In this document: piece by piece, positions 31,938 to 41,110 of the stretch
Layout of the letters: each line of letters starts with the position of its first letter
Position numbering within the stretch: the stretch's first letter is position 1
Assembly (NCBI RefSeq): GCF_013466425.1
Contig: NZ_CP059165.1
Coordinates: 1,860,001-1,924,000 of the forward strand
Direction of reading: 5' to 3'
Length of the DNA stretch: 64,000 bases
Origin: Mycobacterium vicinigordonae
GTDB lineage: Bacteria; Actinomycetota; Actinomycetes; Mycobacteriales; Mycobacteriaceae
Made by a program: the position numbers and the translations under genes
The notes under the pieces: model-generated
What the model was told of the DNA's origin: nothing
Databases searched by the model: none
What the model saw: only the letters and a program-made list of their open reading frames with translations

Positions 31938-33433
31938 CTCGCCACCTCTTCGAAAAGTTCGCGTATTCCTGGCTGGCTCACCTTCAACGAAGGCGTGCGG
32001 GGCAGTTCGTCGACCACGATCAGCCGGGCCGGGACTTGATAGCGGCTGACTCGATCGCGTAAGTAGTCCAGCAGTTGCTCGGGCGTCACCTGGCCGCCGG
32101 GTGCTAATTCGACCGCGGCAACTGGTATCTGGCCCAGCCGCTCGTCGGGCAACCCGGTGACGCCTGCGTCACGTACCGCCGGGTGGGTACGCAGGGTCTT
32201 GACGATGTCGGCCGGAGTCACCTTGAACCCCCCGCGAATGATGACATCGTCGGTGCGGCCGTCGATGAAGACGAATCCGTCTAAGTCGACACGCCCCAGA
32301 TCGGTTGTGGGGACCCATTCAGCGCCGGCGGTGCGTACTTCGATACAGCCCTGCTGCCCCGCAGGCACTTCGGTGCCGTCGTCTATTGAGATGACGCGGA
32401 TCTCGCGGCCTTCCTGAGGACGTCCCACGCTGCCACGTTTGGTGGTGCCCCACTCCCGGTGCAGAGCGAGATTCCATCCTGCGACACCACCCGCGAATTC
32501 GGTGGCGCCGTACGACGGTAGAACGGCTACGCCGTAGCGCTCCTCGAACGCAATCTGCACCTCCACCGGCAGGGGGGCGGTCCCGGATGTCACCACTTCA
32601 ACGCTGGAGAACACTTCGGCGGGCACGTCGGCATCGATGATCATCGCCAATGCCGATGGCACCAAGCTGATCGCCCGGGGCCGGTGTCGTGCCACGAGGT
32701 CAACGAAATCCGGTACCCGAAAGCGCTCGAGCAGCGCGATCTTGCGGCCTTCACAGATGTTTAGCAAGGTGCGGAACAGCCCAGACATATGTACCAGCGG
32801 CGACGAAACGATCGCAACCCCCGACCGAAGTTTCAGCTGGGGTTGTGCATGCGAGCTGTAGTGCGCGCCCGCCGCCGCAACCGTGTGCTCGAAAGATCGG
32901 TACGTCAGCGGTATTCGCTTGGGGGGACCGGTGGTGCCGCTGGTCAACATCTCGACGGCAACGGGATCACCATGCGTCACCGCGCGAAACGGGCCGGGAC
33001 CCAGCCGGTCTAAGCCGGCGGCGGTTCGGCAGCTGGCTGGGTCAATGTCGACCTGCAACCCGACAGCACTCCCAGCGGCGTCGGCGATTCCGGGACGTCG
33101 CCAGTCCGTAGGCAGCGCAACGACCGCAGGCACCCGTAGGCTGGCGATGTCGGCGGCCAAACCGGTGTCACCATGTGATGGATTGACCGTCACGACGCAA
33201 TCGCCGGCGAGCAGTACCCCGAGCAGCGCCGCGACCATCGCAGGATGGTTGCGTAGCACCAGGCCAACCGGCGCCCCCTCGGTCAAACCGACTGCTGCCA
33301 GCTGATTCTGGACTCCGACAGCGATGTCGGCCAGTGCCCGCCAATCAGTCCAGCTGCCCCGGTACTCAATGGCGGGAGCTGACGGGTCGAGTGCCAGAAC
33401 CGTGCGTACGCGGTCGGCCAGCGGCTGGCTCAA
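31934..33433 (-). CDS. Acyl-CoA ligase (AMP-binding, FadD-like)
   Basis: A 499-residue ANL-superfamily enzyme. The AMP-binding P-loop is EMLTSGTTGPPKRIPLTY; the adenine site is YGATEFAGG; the hinge is DGRTDDVIIRGGFKVTPADI; the C-terminal catalytic lysine is in RTPSLKVSQPGI. It activates a carboxylic acid to an acyl-CoA through an adenylate. It is compact for FadD. The start overlaps the LLM gene stop (ATGA). Substrate unknown, probably an intermediate re-activated after the C-C cleavage step of the same operon. Confidence 0.9.
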   Translation of the reverse strand: MSQPLADRVRTVLALDPSAPAIEYRGSWTDWRALADIAVGVQNQLAAVGLTEGAPVGLVLRNHPAMVAALLGVLLAGDCVVTVNPSHGDTGLAADIASLRVPAVVALPTDWRRPGIADAAGSAVGLQVDIDPASCRTAAGLDRLGPGPFRAVTHGDPVAVEMLTSGTTGPPKRIPLTYRSFEHTVAAAGAHYSSHAQPQLKLRSGVAIVSSPLVHMSGLFRTLLNICEGRKIALLERFRVPDFVDLVARHRPRAISLVPSALAMIIDADVPAEVFSSVEVVTSGTAPLPVEVQIAFEERYGVAVLPSYGATEFAGGVAGWNLALHREWGTTKRGSVGRPQEGREIRVISIDDGTEVPAGQQGCIEVRTAGAEWVPTTDLGRVDLDGFVFIDGRTDDVIIRGGFKVTPADIVKTLRTHPAVRDAGVTGLPDERLGQIPVAAVELAPGGQVTPEQLLDYLRDRVSRYQVPARLIVVDELPRTPSLKVSQPGIRELFEEVAS

Positions 33434-34503
33434 ACCGCGGTGGCCGCGAGCTCGGTGGCGGCCGGGATCACCTCTCGGGCGAACAGCTTCATCGACTCAT
33501 AGACCTTGTTTCGGTCCATCGCGCCGCCGCGGGACATACGTAGCATGATGTTGCGCCAACCCATGTCGATCACAGTTCTCATCTTCGTGATGATGCGATC
33601 CGGGTCGCCCATGAGCGTGAGGTGCGAGTTAAGCACTTGCTCGTAGCTCTGCTTATCGTGCTTGTCGAACCAGTCCGAGTAAGCCTTGTAGTCGGCGGGT
33701 ATCTCCCCACCCCGCTCGAAGGGGCTGGAGTACTTTCGGTGCGTCTGGATCGACAGTTCGACGCTGTCCCGTGGATAACTGCGGGCGAATCCGTCGTCCT
33801 TGTCGCAGAACGCATTCAGCAGTGCCCACACGTTGCCGGTGGCGGCATCGAGGCCCTTCTTCGACTGTACGTCTAGGTAAATATCAAGCGCCCCTTGCAG
33901 ATCGGGATCGACTTGATAGGGGTTACCGATAATCGCGCCGAAGCTCTTGTCGGCCAGCCACTCGAAGCTTGACGGGGTTTTCATGACGGTTCCCCACACC
34001 GGGACGGGTTGTTGTAGCGGTCGCGGATAGATCGTGACGTCTTCGATCTGATGGTACTTCCCGTGGTAGGTGACGTTTTCCTCGCTGAGCAGTCTGTTGA
34101 CGATCTCGACGCACTCCTGGTAGCGGCCGGTCGCCTGGTCCATCGAGACGCCGAAGCCCTTGAACTCGTGCGATTGGTAGCCGCGCCCAAAGCCCGCGTC
34201 GAACCGCCCGTTGGAAAGGACGTCGACGAGCGCGATCCGTTCGGCGAGTTGGATCGGGCTGTGAAACGGTGCCACCATGCATGCGGTACCGATGCGGATG
34301 CGCTCGGTCTGGGTGGCGATGGCCGTTGCGATCTGCGGCAGGTCGGCGAGCATGCCATACGGGGAGAAGTGATGTTCGGCCAGCCAGACTTCGTCGTATC
34401 CGAGTTCCTCGGCCCAGCTCGCTTCTTGCAGCACGTTGCGCAGCACTTCCCGGTCGCTGAGGTGGTTGGGTTTGTCGCCGAGGATGAATACGCCGAACTT
34501 CAT
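33430..34503 (-). CDS. LLM-class (luciferase-like) flavin/F420-dependent oxidoreductase
   Basis: A 357-residue luciferase-like TIM-barrel protein starting MKFGVFILGDKPNHLSDREVL. Family signatures: GYDEVWLAEHHFSPYGMLADLPQIATAIATQT, then RIRIGTACMVAPFHSPIQLAERIALVDVLSNGRFDAGFGRGY. It may be an FMNH2-dependent monooxygenase (for example Baeyer-Villiger type) or an F420 enzyme. A strong ribosome site AGGAGGAA precedes the ATG at 34503, so the longer frame to 34638 is rejected. First gene of the LLM-FadD-thiolase-DUF35 operon. Confidence 0.88.
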   Translation of the reverse strand: MKFGVFILGDKPNHLSDREVLRNVLQEASWAEELGYDEVWLAEHHFSPYGMLADLPQIATAIATQTERIRIGTACMVAPFHSPIQLAERIALVDVLSNGRFDAGFGRGYQSHEFKGFGVSMDQATGRYQECVEIVNRLLSEENVTYHGKYHQIEDVTIYPRPLQQPVPVWGTVMKTPSSFEWLADKSFGAIIGNPYQVDPDLQGALDIYLDVQSKKGLDAATGNVWALLNAFCDKDDGFARSYPRDSVELSIQTHRKYSSPFERGGEIPADYKAYSDWFDKHDKQSYEQVLNSHLTLMGDPDRIITKMRTVIDMGWRNIMLRMSRGGAMDRNKVYESMKLFAREVIPAATELAATAV

Positions 34504-34571
34504 GAAATTCCTCCTATCTCCCACTCTGCCCGGGTGGGTGGACCCGAAAGAAGAAGTAGTTGCAGTCGCTG

Positions 34572-34590
34572 CCACTATATTGCACGATGT
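34572..34590. promoter_or_regulatory. Doubtful operator-like stretch between LLM and MaoC genes
   Basis: The plus strand reads CCACTATATTGCACGATGT. Outer spacing is kept, but the centre (TTG) and the first base depart from the pattern. A nearby TTG-N10-CAA arrangement (34580-34595) suggests that a different regulator, perhaps the TetR at 35458, may act in this 124-bp divergent gap. Confidence 0.3.
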
Positions 34591-34627
34591 AACAAGTGCC
34601 GTCAATCCGTTCAGTTGGGAGGTGTTG

Positions 34628-35455
34628 GTGGTTCTCACCGAGTCGGTGGTCGGAACGGCATTGAGCCCGAAGACCTTTCGCTGGAATCAGACCGACGTGA
34701 TCCTGTACGCATTGGGCGTCGGGGCCCGTCCGCCTGCCGAACTGCCGTTGCTCAACGAACTGGCTGGACCCGCGGTCCTGCCCACCTTCGCGTTGATCGC
34801 CAACTGGTGGGCCGTCAAGGACCTGCGGAGTGTGCTCGACCTCGGCGCATACCCGATCGTTCACTCGGCGCAGTCGCTGGAGCTGTACCGGCCCATTGGG
34901 CCCACGGGGGAACTCTCAGTGCAGGCGCGGGTGTCGGCGTTGTGGGACACGGGCAAGCATGCGGCCGTCGAGTTGACCGGACAAGGTACCGATGCCGACG
35001 GCACCGCGTTCGTCACACGTTCGCAGACCGTGGTTCTCGGGGCGGGCGGGTTCGGCGGCGAGCGCCGCCCGAGCGCTGAACCGGATCCTGAAGATGCGCC
35101 GGATTCGTGGTACGACGACGTGGTTCGGCCGGAGCAGGCCGCCATTTACCGGTTGTCGGGAGACCGCAATCAGCTGCACATCGACCCCGCGGCCGCCCGG
35201 AAGTTCGGCTTCGACGACGTGTTTCTGCATGGGCTGTGCACCCTAGGTTTCGCCGCGCGGGCCCTGATCAACGAGATCGGCGGCGCGAATCCGCAACGGC
35301 TGACATCCTTGAGCTGTCGATTCGCGAAACCGGTGCGTCTGGGCGCGCCATTGCGCACCGAGATGTGGCGAAGCGGGCAAGACGTGCGTTTCCGGACGCT
35401 GCAAGGCGATGTAGTGGCGCTGAGCTCGGGCAGCGCCACGTTGGCAGGAGGCTGA
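34628..35455 (+). CDS. Double hot-dog MaoC-type enoyl-CoA hydratase
   Basis: A protein of about 275 residues with two hot-dog halves. The N half covers GARPPAELPLLNELAGPAVLPTFALIANWWAV; the C half holds the hydratase-2 catalytic motif YRLSGDRNQLHIDPAAARKFGFDDVFLHGLCTLG, with the Asp and His. It is like eukaryotic-type (R)-specific enoyl-CoA hydratase 2, a likely hydration enzyme of this island. The GTG at 34628 was chosen for the GGGAGG ribosome site five bases earlier; the long upstream frame crosses the divergent promoter. The TetR gene follows after two bases. Confidence 0.88.
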   Translation: MVLTESVVGTALSPKTFRWNQTDVILYALGVGARPPAELPLLNELAGPAVLPTFALIANWWAVKDLRSVLDLGAYPIVHSAQSLELYRPIGPTGELSVQARVSALWDTGKHAAVELTGQGTDADGTAFVTRSQTVVLGAGGFGGERRPSAEPDPEDAPDSWYDDVVRPEQAAIYRLSGDRNQLHIDPAAARKFGFDDVFLHGLCTLGFAARALINEIGGANPQRLTSLSCRFAKPVRLGAPLRTEMWRSGQDVRFRTLQGDVVALSSGSATLAGG

Positions 35456-35457
35456 CT

Positions 35458-36090
35458 GTGGATCAACGTCGAGCCCGGGGCCTGCGCAATCGGCAGGCGC
35501 TGATTCGCGCAGCGATCAACCTATTTGCCACGCACGGGTACGAGACGGTCACGATCGAACAGATCTCGTCCGCCGCCGGCGTGGCGCCACGAACGTTCTT
35601 TCACCACTTTGCCGCTAAGGACGACATTCTGTTCGACGGGTATGCCGAACGGCTGGAGGAGGCCACTCGACGGTTCCGAGCCGCCGCTTCCCAACCGTCG
35701 AACAGTCTTTGGGACGCTCTCGCTGACGCATCGGCGGCGGTGGCGCAAGCGATTGCCGAAGCGCCGGAGATCTTCCTCGTCCGTGCCCGGATGTATCACC
35801 GCATGCCGGCACTTCGCGCCACGATGCTGCGCATCAACGAAGACTGGATCGATCAGCTCACCGGAGAAGTTGCTCGCTGGTTGAACAGCGACGCCCGTGC
35901 CGACCTGCGGCCCCGGCTGGCCGCGACACTGATCAACAGCGCCAACCGCGCCTCGATCGAGGTGTGGGTGGCAGACGGAGGCAAGGCAGACCTCTGTCAG
36001 TTGATGGCCGAATCGGTCGAATTGGTGCGGCCATCCGTTGCCGCAATCGAACGCACTGCGAGCGGTAATGGAGATCAGCGTGTTGGATGA
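35458..36090 (+). CDS. TetR-family transcriptional regulator
   Basis: A 210-residue TetR protein. The N-terminal HTH is ALIRAAINLFATHGYETVTIEQISSAAGVAPRTFFHHFAAKDDIL (residues about 12-58), with the usual FFHHF recognition end. The ligand domain (about 70-205) is helical and diverged. It sits inside a catabolic operon between MaoC and SDR genes, so it is likely autoregulated with them from the gap at 34504-34627. The GTG start at 35458 follows AGGAGG. A CoA thioester is a reasonable guess for the effector. It is a second candidate for the island-wide operator. Confidence 0.9.
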   Translation: MDQRRARGLRNRQALIRAAINLFATHGYETVTIEQISSAAGVAPRTFFHHFAAKDDILFDGYAERLEEATRRFRAAASQPSNSLWDALADASAAVAQAIAEAPEIFLVRARMYHRMPALRATMLRINEDWIDQLTGEVARWLNSDARADLRPRLAATLINSANRASIEVWVADGGKADLCQLMAESVELVRPSVAAIERTASGNGDQRVG

Positions 36091-36829
36091 TTCACGGCCG
36101 CTGGCGATCGTCACCGGGGGAGCGCGGGGAATCGGTGCGGCTATCGTCGCTGAGCTGATCGCCACCGGTCATCGCGTCGCGGCACTCGACGTCAACGCGA
36201 AAGCCATTGCCCGCGCCGAAGATTCGGACGAAGCTCGGGCTGGCTTATTGCTCCCGATGGAGTTGTCTGTCAATGACCGCGCTGCGGTGCAGGACGCGCT
36301 CGCGGAGCTGTCCGAGCGGCACGGACCCGTACGGGTCCTGATCAACAATGCCGGAATGACTTTGCCCGCGACCTTTTTGGACCAAACAGACGAGGACTGG
36401 GACCGCATCGTCGACGTCAACCTCAAGGGCACATTCGTCGTGGCTCAGGTTGCGGCGAGGCAGATGGTAGCCGAGGGCCGTGGAGTGATCGTCAACGTCA
36501 GTTCGGTCTCGGCGCACGGCGTCCGCACCGGCCCGCCCGCCTATGCCGCCGCAAAAGCGGGCGTGGAAGGACTGAGCCGGCTAATGGCCGTGCAACTGGG
36601 GCCACTGGGGGTGCGGGTAAATACCGTCGTTGTCGGCACTACCGCCACGCCGTGGCTGCTGTCGCGTAAGAGCGATGATGAGCTGGTGCAGATGCGCGAG
36701 ACTACGGCGACGGGACAGATCGGCGATCCCGGTGATGTCGCGGCCGTTGTCGCGTTCTTGTGTTCGCCTGGTGCTAAACACCTGACCGGCCAGTTGATTT
36801 CGGTGTCGGGCGGGCAATGGATGCCGTGA
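36080..36829 (+). CDS. SDR-family oxidoreductase
   Basis: A classical SDR of about 249 residues: cofactor motif AIVTGGARGIGAAIVAEL, NNAG motif LINNAGMT, serine in NVSSVSAHG, and YAAAKAG with catalytic Tyr and Lys. It probably oxidises a 3-hydroxyacyl-CoA or a ring alcohol. The start is taken at GTG 36080 because GGAG precedes it by six bases; an in-frame ATG at 36068 is the alternative. Either way it overlaps the TetR 3' end, which shows co-transcription. Confidence 0.88.
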   Translation: MLDDSRPLAIVTGGARGIGAAIVAELIATGHRVAALDVNAKAIARAEDSDEARAGLLLPMELSVNDRAAVQDALAELSERHGPVRVLINNAGMTLPATFLDQTDEDWDRIVDVNLKGTFVVAQVAARQMVAEGRGVIVNVSSVSAHGVRTGPPAYAAAKAGVEGLSRLMAVQLGPLGVRVNTVVVGTTATPWLLSRKSDDELVQMRETTATGQIGDPGDVAAVVAFLCSPGAKHLTGQLISVSGGQWMP

Positions 36830-36851
36830 AGCTCGTAGACGGTACAATTGA

Positions 36852-36870
36852 ACAGTTGATGCTGTAGTGT
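36852..36870. promoter_or_regulatory. Operator (one mismatch) before crotonase
   Basis: The plus strand reads ACAGTTGATGCTGTAGTGT, with TGC in place of the central TGT. Its first ten bases equal those of the site upstream of the TetR gene at 44110. It lies in the 74-bp gap between the SDR stop and the crotonase start. Confidence 0.6.
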
Positions 36871-36903
36871 CTAGTTCGTTCCGGTCTGATGCCAGGGGAT
36901 GTC

Positions 36904-37671
36904 GTGGATTTCAAGAGGATTCTGTTCGACGTCAGCCAGTATGTCGCGACCATTACGCTCAACCGTCCCGAGCGGCTCAACGCCACAGATGACTTGACTC
37001 GGACAGAACTGGGTCTGGCGTGGGAACGAGTCCGCGACGATCCGGGTATCCGGGTTGCCATCATCACCGGTGCGGGCGACCGAGCATTTTCCGCGGGACA
37101 GGACGTCCGGGCGACCGCCGAAGGTGGCATCCGGAACAAGATTCCCGGCTCGCGCCTGCACCACAACGTCTGGAAGCCGGTAATATGTGCGCTGAACGGG
37201 ATGGTGGTCGGCGGGGGACTCCATCAGGTTGCCGACTCCGACCTCATCATTGCGGCTGAGCATGCTGAGCTGATCGACACTCACCTGGCCGTCGGCAACG
37301 TATTTGCACTCGAGCCGGCTGTGCTGCTGCGCAGGATGCCGTTATCGATGGTGATGCAGTTGGCACTGATGACCAAGAAGGGGCGCATCAGCGCCCAACG
37401 TGGTTACGAGATCGGCCTGATCAACGAGGTGGTGCCCGCCGACCAGCTGCAGCAGCGGGCACGCGAGATCGCCGCAGACATTACAAGGCTCTCGCCTGCC
37501 ACCGTGCAGGCGTCGATAAAAGCGATGTGGACCAGTTTGGACGTGGGGCTGCATGCGGCTAACGATGTCGCCTACCGTTATGTACTGCAGCACCAGCTGA
37601 CCCACCCGGACTATCGCGAAGGGATGGTCGCGTTCGCCGAAAAACGGGAACCGCGTTGGGTTGTGGAATGA
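36904..37671 (+). CDS. Crotonase-fold protein
   Basis: A crotonase of about 255 residues: DVSQYVATITLNRPERLNATDD, FSAGQDVRATAEGG and GMVVGGGLHQVADSD. Histidine replaces the first hydratase glutamate; the second segment reads LIDTHLAVGNVFALEPAVLL, also without it. The GTG at 36904 has AGGGG at good spacing; an in-frame ATG at 36889 lacks a ribosome site but would suit a short-leader transcript. An acyl-CoA ligase gene follows at once, overlapping if its longer start is used. Reaction unknown; isomerase or hydrolase is likelier than hydratase. Confidence 0.86.
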   Translation: MDFKRILFDVSQYVATITLNRPERLNATDDLTRTELGLAWERVRDDPGIRVAIITGAGDRAFSAGQDVRATAEGGIRNKIPGSRLHHNVWKPVICALNGMVVGGGLHQVADSDLIIAAEHAELIDTHLAVGNVFALEPAVLLRRMPLSMVMQLALMTKKGRISAQRGYEIGLINEVVPADQLQQRAREIAADITRLSPATVQASIKAMWTSLDVGLHAANDVAYRYVLQHQLTHPDYREGMVAFAEKREPRWVVE

Positions 37672-37684
37672 AATCGGGCGTGCA

Positions 37685-39316
37685 ATGAATCGCACTTTCA
37701 ACTACGAGCCGTTGCCGTACGTGCCGGTTGTTCCGGCGATGCTGAAGGCTCTCACATCTGCCTACGTCGACAACGATTTCATCGTATCCTCACTCGGCGA
37801 CGGCCGGGTCGAGCGAATCACTTATGCACAAGCCGACATCCGTTCGGCTAGATTGGCCCGTAGTCTGCTCGCGGCGGGTGTGACCAAAGCCGTTCGGGTC
37901 GGGGTGATGGCGCCCAACGGGCCCGACTTCGTCGTAGCGTTTCTGGCTGTTACCCGCATTGGTGCCGTTGCGGTGCCGATCAACACGTTCTTCCAGCCGG
38001 CGGAGCTCGGATGGTTATTGCGTGACGCCGACATCCACACGCTGTTGTCGGTCGACTCGTTGCTGGGCAAGGATATGCTTGCGCGAATTACCAAGGCGAT
38101 CGGAGACGTCCAGATATCGGGTGGGCAACTAGCTGCCAAACGACTTCCAAACTTGCGCAACGTTTTTGCTCTCGGCACTACTGAACGCAGCTGGCCCAGC
38201 GACTGGCCGCAGCCCGTGTCGACGGAGTTTCTACAGGCGATCGAGTCCACCGTGCGGCCCGCAGATGACCTGGTGATCATCTACACCTCCGGCAGCACGT
38301 CGGACCCGAAGGGCATCATTCACATCCACGCCACCGCGATCACGCATGCCCGGTTCGTCGCCACGCAGCACGAGTGGAAGCCGCATGATCGGGTGTACAT
38401 TCCGATGGCGTTCTTCTGGGTAGGGGGTTTGATCTTCGGACTGCTGGGGCCCATGCAGACCGGCGTGACGATACTGACCGAGCACAGATTCGAGCCCGGC
38501 GACGTGCTTCGCCTGCTTGCGTCCGAACATGCCACCTACGCAACTGGTTTCCCGCACATTGGACCGGCGCTGGCGAGTCATCCGGACTTCCCCAGCACCG
38601 ACTTGTCGAGTCTGCGGGACGGATACCAGCAGGTGCTCCTCGACCCGGAGCTTCGAGTCGCCGACCCGACCTTGCGGGTTGCTCAACTCGGCATGACCGA
38701 AACGTGTAGCTCTCACACCTGGTGGCCACCCCACGAATTGGTGCCCGAAAGCAAGCGCGGCTCACTCGGCGTCTCGGCGCCCGGCTACGAACACAAGATC
38801 GTCGACGAGTCCGGAGTTGAGGTGCCAAACGGCACCGTGGGCGAAATCTGTGTGCGTGGAGCGGCGATGATGCGCGGGATAGTGGGCCGCCAGCGCGCGG
38901 AATTGTTTGACGCCGACGGTTGGTATTACACCAAAGACGCCGGATACCGTGATGATGACGGTCACCTGTATTTCACGGGTCGCACCGACGACATGATCAA
39001 GACCTCGGGCGCAAATGTCGCACCCGTGGAGGTCGAAACGGTGATCAGTCGACTCGACGGCGTTCGGATCAGCTACGTCGTCGGAATTCCGGACACCGAC
39101 AAGGGCGCCGTGGTATGTGCGGTCGTGGTGCTCAGCCGGGAGTGCGATTCTTCGCCGGTCTCGCTGGCCGCCAGATGCCGCAAAGAACTGGCGGCATACA
39201 AAGTTCCGAAGCGATGGGTGATTCTTTCCGACACTGAGAAGCTGCCTTACACCACTACAAACAAGATCGATAAGACGCGCTTGGCTCAGCTCGTTGAATC
39301 GGGGGAGCTGACATGA
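37685..39316 (+). CDS. Acyl-CoA ligase (AMP-binding, FadD-like)
   Basis: A 543-residue ANL enzyme. P-loop: IIYTSGSTSDPKGIIHIH; adenine-site GMTET in VAQLGMTETCSSH; hinge FTGRTDDMIKTSGANVAPVEVE; C-terminal catalytic lysine in YTTTNKIDKTRL. It activates an acid as acyl-CoA, probably the entry or re-entry step for the ECH-FadD-SnoaL-FadE operon. The ATG at 37685 is preferred because the family begins here (MNRTFNYEPLPYVP); a TTG at 37661 would overlap the crotonase. The stop overlaps the SnoaL start (ATGA). Confidence 0.9.
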   Translation: MNRTFNYEPLPYVPVVPAMLKALTSAYVDNDFIVSSLGDGRVERITYAQADIRSARLARSLLAAGVTKAVRVGVMAPNGPDFVVAFLAVTRIGAVAVPINTFFQPAELGWLLRDADIHTLLSVDSLLGKDMLARITKAIGDVQISGGQLAAKRLPNLRNVFALGTTERSWPSDWPQPVSTEFLQAIESTVRPADDLVIIYTSGSTSDPKGIIHIHATAITHARFVATQHEWKPHDRVYIPMAFFWVGGLIFGLLGPMQTGVTILTEHRFEPGDVLRLLASEHATYATGFPHIGPALASHPDFPSTDLSSLRDGYQQVLLDPELRVADPTLRVAQLGMTETCSSHTWWPPHELVPESKRGSLGVSAPGYEHKIVDESGVEVPNGTVGEICVRGAAMMRGIVGRQRAELFDADGWYYTKDAGYRDDDGHLYFTGRTDDMIKTSGANVAPVEVETVISRLDGVRISYVVGIPDTDKGAVVCAVVVLSRECDSSPVSLAARCRKELAAYKVPKRWVILSDTEKLPYTTTNKIDKTRLAQLVESGELT

Positions 39317-39963
39317 CCGAAGCCGACTCGTTGGAGGCCCGGATCGCGCGGTTGGAAGCACTCGACGAGATCCGTCAGTTGGCCGCCAAATATGCGGTGG
39401 CTTTGGACATGCGCGACTTCGATGCCTTGGCAAACCTCTTCGTGGAAGAGGTCGGAGTGCCGGGCGGGAGGCGAGGCCGAGCCGCACTGCGGGAGTGGTA
39501 CGACATCGAGATCCGGCGATCGCTGCTGGGCAGCGCCCACGGCGTGCTGGGTCACGTTATCGATGTGCACGACGCCGACCGGGCCAGTGGACTGGTTTAT
39601 TCCCGCAACGACCTAGAAACTGAAGCGGCGTGGCTCGTCGAGCTGCTCGCGTACCTCGATAGCTATGAAAGACGGGGCGGGCACTGGTATTTCGTCCGTC
39701 GCACGCCACTGTTTTGGTATCAGAGCGACATCACCGATCCGCCCACCGGCCCGCATAAGATGCGCTGGCCAAACACCATTCATCACGACGGAAACTTTCA
39801 CCGGGCATTTCCTTCGTGGGAAGTCTTCCTCAACGCCGATCCCGGACGTTTCGACGAGCCTGTGCCAGCGCCCGCGGCGGCAGGCTCGTGGCTGAACAGC
39901 CTGCGTAGGGGACAGGATACGCCGCGGGTTGACCCTACCGGTCGGCGAGGCACCCGGAGCTGA
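39313..39963 (+). CDS. SnoaL-like / NTF2-fold protein
   Basis: A 216-residue protein with the SnoaL pattern ARLEALDEIRQLAAKYAVALDMRDFDALANLFVEEVG, then HVIDVHDADRASGLVYSRNDLET, then YLDSYERRGGHWYFVRRTPLFWY. It resembles small ring-acting hydratases or dehydratases. The C-terminal 50 residues after FPSWEVFLN are an unusual proline-rich tail. It overlaps the FadD gene by ATGA and is followed one base after its stop by a FadE start. Function not assignable beyond the fold. Confidence 0.85.
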   Translation: MTEADSLEARIARLEALDEIRQLAAKYAVALDMRDFDALANLFVEEVGVPGGRRGRAALREWYDIEIRRSLLGSAHGVLGHVIDVHDADRASGLVYSRNDLETEAAWLVELLAYLDSYERRGGHWYFVRRTPLFWYQSDITDPPTGPHKMRWPNTIHHDGNFHRAFPSWEVFLNADPGRFDEPVPAPAAAGSWLNSLRRGQDTPRVDPTGRRGTRS

Positions 39964-39964
39964 A

Positions 39965-41092
39965 ATGTCAGGCAATGCGATCAGTTTCGCGCTCAACGAC
40001 GAGCAGAACGAATTGCGTCGTACGGTGCGCTCTTTTCTCGAGAACAAGGCTGACGATGCAGCAATACGCGGGCAGCTGGACACGCCAGTCGGCTATGACA
40101 CCGCGTTGTGGCACCAGATGTCTCACCAACTCGGCCTGACCGGACTGGCGATCCCGGAAGAATTCGGCGGCCAGGGTTTCACCTTTGTCGAACTCGGCAT
40201 AGTCGCCGAGGAGCTCGGCAGATGTCTGCTGCCAGCACCATATTTCGCGTCCGTGGTGCTGGCGGCAAACCTCATCATGCATTCCGGTGACGACGCCGCC
40301 AAAGGGCGCTACCTACCCGGCATCGCCGCGGGATCGACCGCGGCAACGGTGGCTATCACAGAGGAGTCGGGCCGATGGCAACCCCACGCGATCCGAACAC
40401 GGGCCAGAAGTAGCGGTACCGGATGGGCGCTAGAGGGAACCAAGAGCTACGTACTGGACGGTTGTAACGCCGACGTCGTGTTCGTGGCCGCCCGCACCGA
40501 CACTGGAATATCGCTTTTCGCGGTCGACGAATTCCAGACGGTGGCGCGCCGACCTCTATCGACGCTGGATCCGACTCGTAGGCAGGCTCGGATGAAATTC
40601 GACGCCACCCCCGCAGCACTGATAGGAGACGAGGGACAGGGCTGGCCGGTGTTGGCGCAGACTTTGTCCCTCGGTGCTTCGGCGTTGGCGGCCGAACAGG
40701 TCGGAGGTGCGCAGCGGTGCCTGGAAATGGCGGTCGACTATGCCAAAGTGCGCAAACAGTTCGGCAAGCCGATCGGTTCGTTCCAAGCGATTCGACACAA
40801 ATGCGCCGACATCTTCCTAGAGGTCGAATGCGCGCGCGGCGCAGCCTATTACGCGGTGCAGGCGGCCGCGGAATTATCTGGAGAGCTAGCCGCAGCTGCC
40901 TCGCTGGCCAAGGCGTGCAGTTCAGAGGCGTACGCGCACGCCGCGGCGGCCAACATCCAAATCCACGGTGGTGTTGGTTTCACGTGGGAACATCCTGCGC
41001 ATCTGTTCTTCAAACGAGCCAAGTCGTCCGGACACCTGTTAGGTGACGCGACTTTTCACCGGGGACTACTCGCCGACCTGGTTGGGATCTGA
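39965..41092 (+). CDS. Acyl-CoA dehydrogenase
   Basis: A 375-residue FadE: SFALNDEQNELRRTVRSFLENKA at the start, TGLAIPEEFGGQGFTFVELGIVAEELGR in the N-domain, and IQIHGGVGFTWEHPAHLFFKRAKSS at the end. It belongs to the subclass that retains a TWEH motif, like the 10518-11564 protein, and could work alone or with one of the other FadEs. The ATG at 39965 has GGAG seven bases earlier; the frame to 39929 would overlap the SnoaL gene. Last gene of its operon, 18 bases from the convergent SDR. Confidence 0.9.
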   Translation: MSGNAISFALNDEQNELRRTVRSFLENKADDAAIRGQLDTPVGYDTALWHQMSHQLGLTGLAIPEEFGGQGFTFVELGIVAEELGRCLLPAPYFASVVLAANLIMHSGDDAAKGRYLPGIAAGSTAATVAITEESGRWQPHAIRTRARSSGTGWALEGTKSYVLDGCNADVVFVAARTDTGISLFAVDEFQTVARRPLSTLDPTRRQARMKFDATPAALIGDEGQGWPVLAQTLSLGASALAAEQVGGAQRCLEMAVDYAKVRKQFGKPIGSFQAIRHKCADIFLEVECARGAAYYAVQAAAELSGELAAAASLAKACSSEAYAHAAAANIQIHGGVGFTWEHPAHLFFKRAKSSGHLLGDATFHRGLLADLVGI

Positions 41093-41110
41093 TTGGCGCT
41101 TGCTCGTGAC

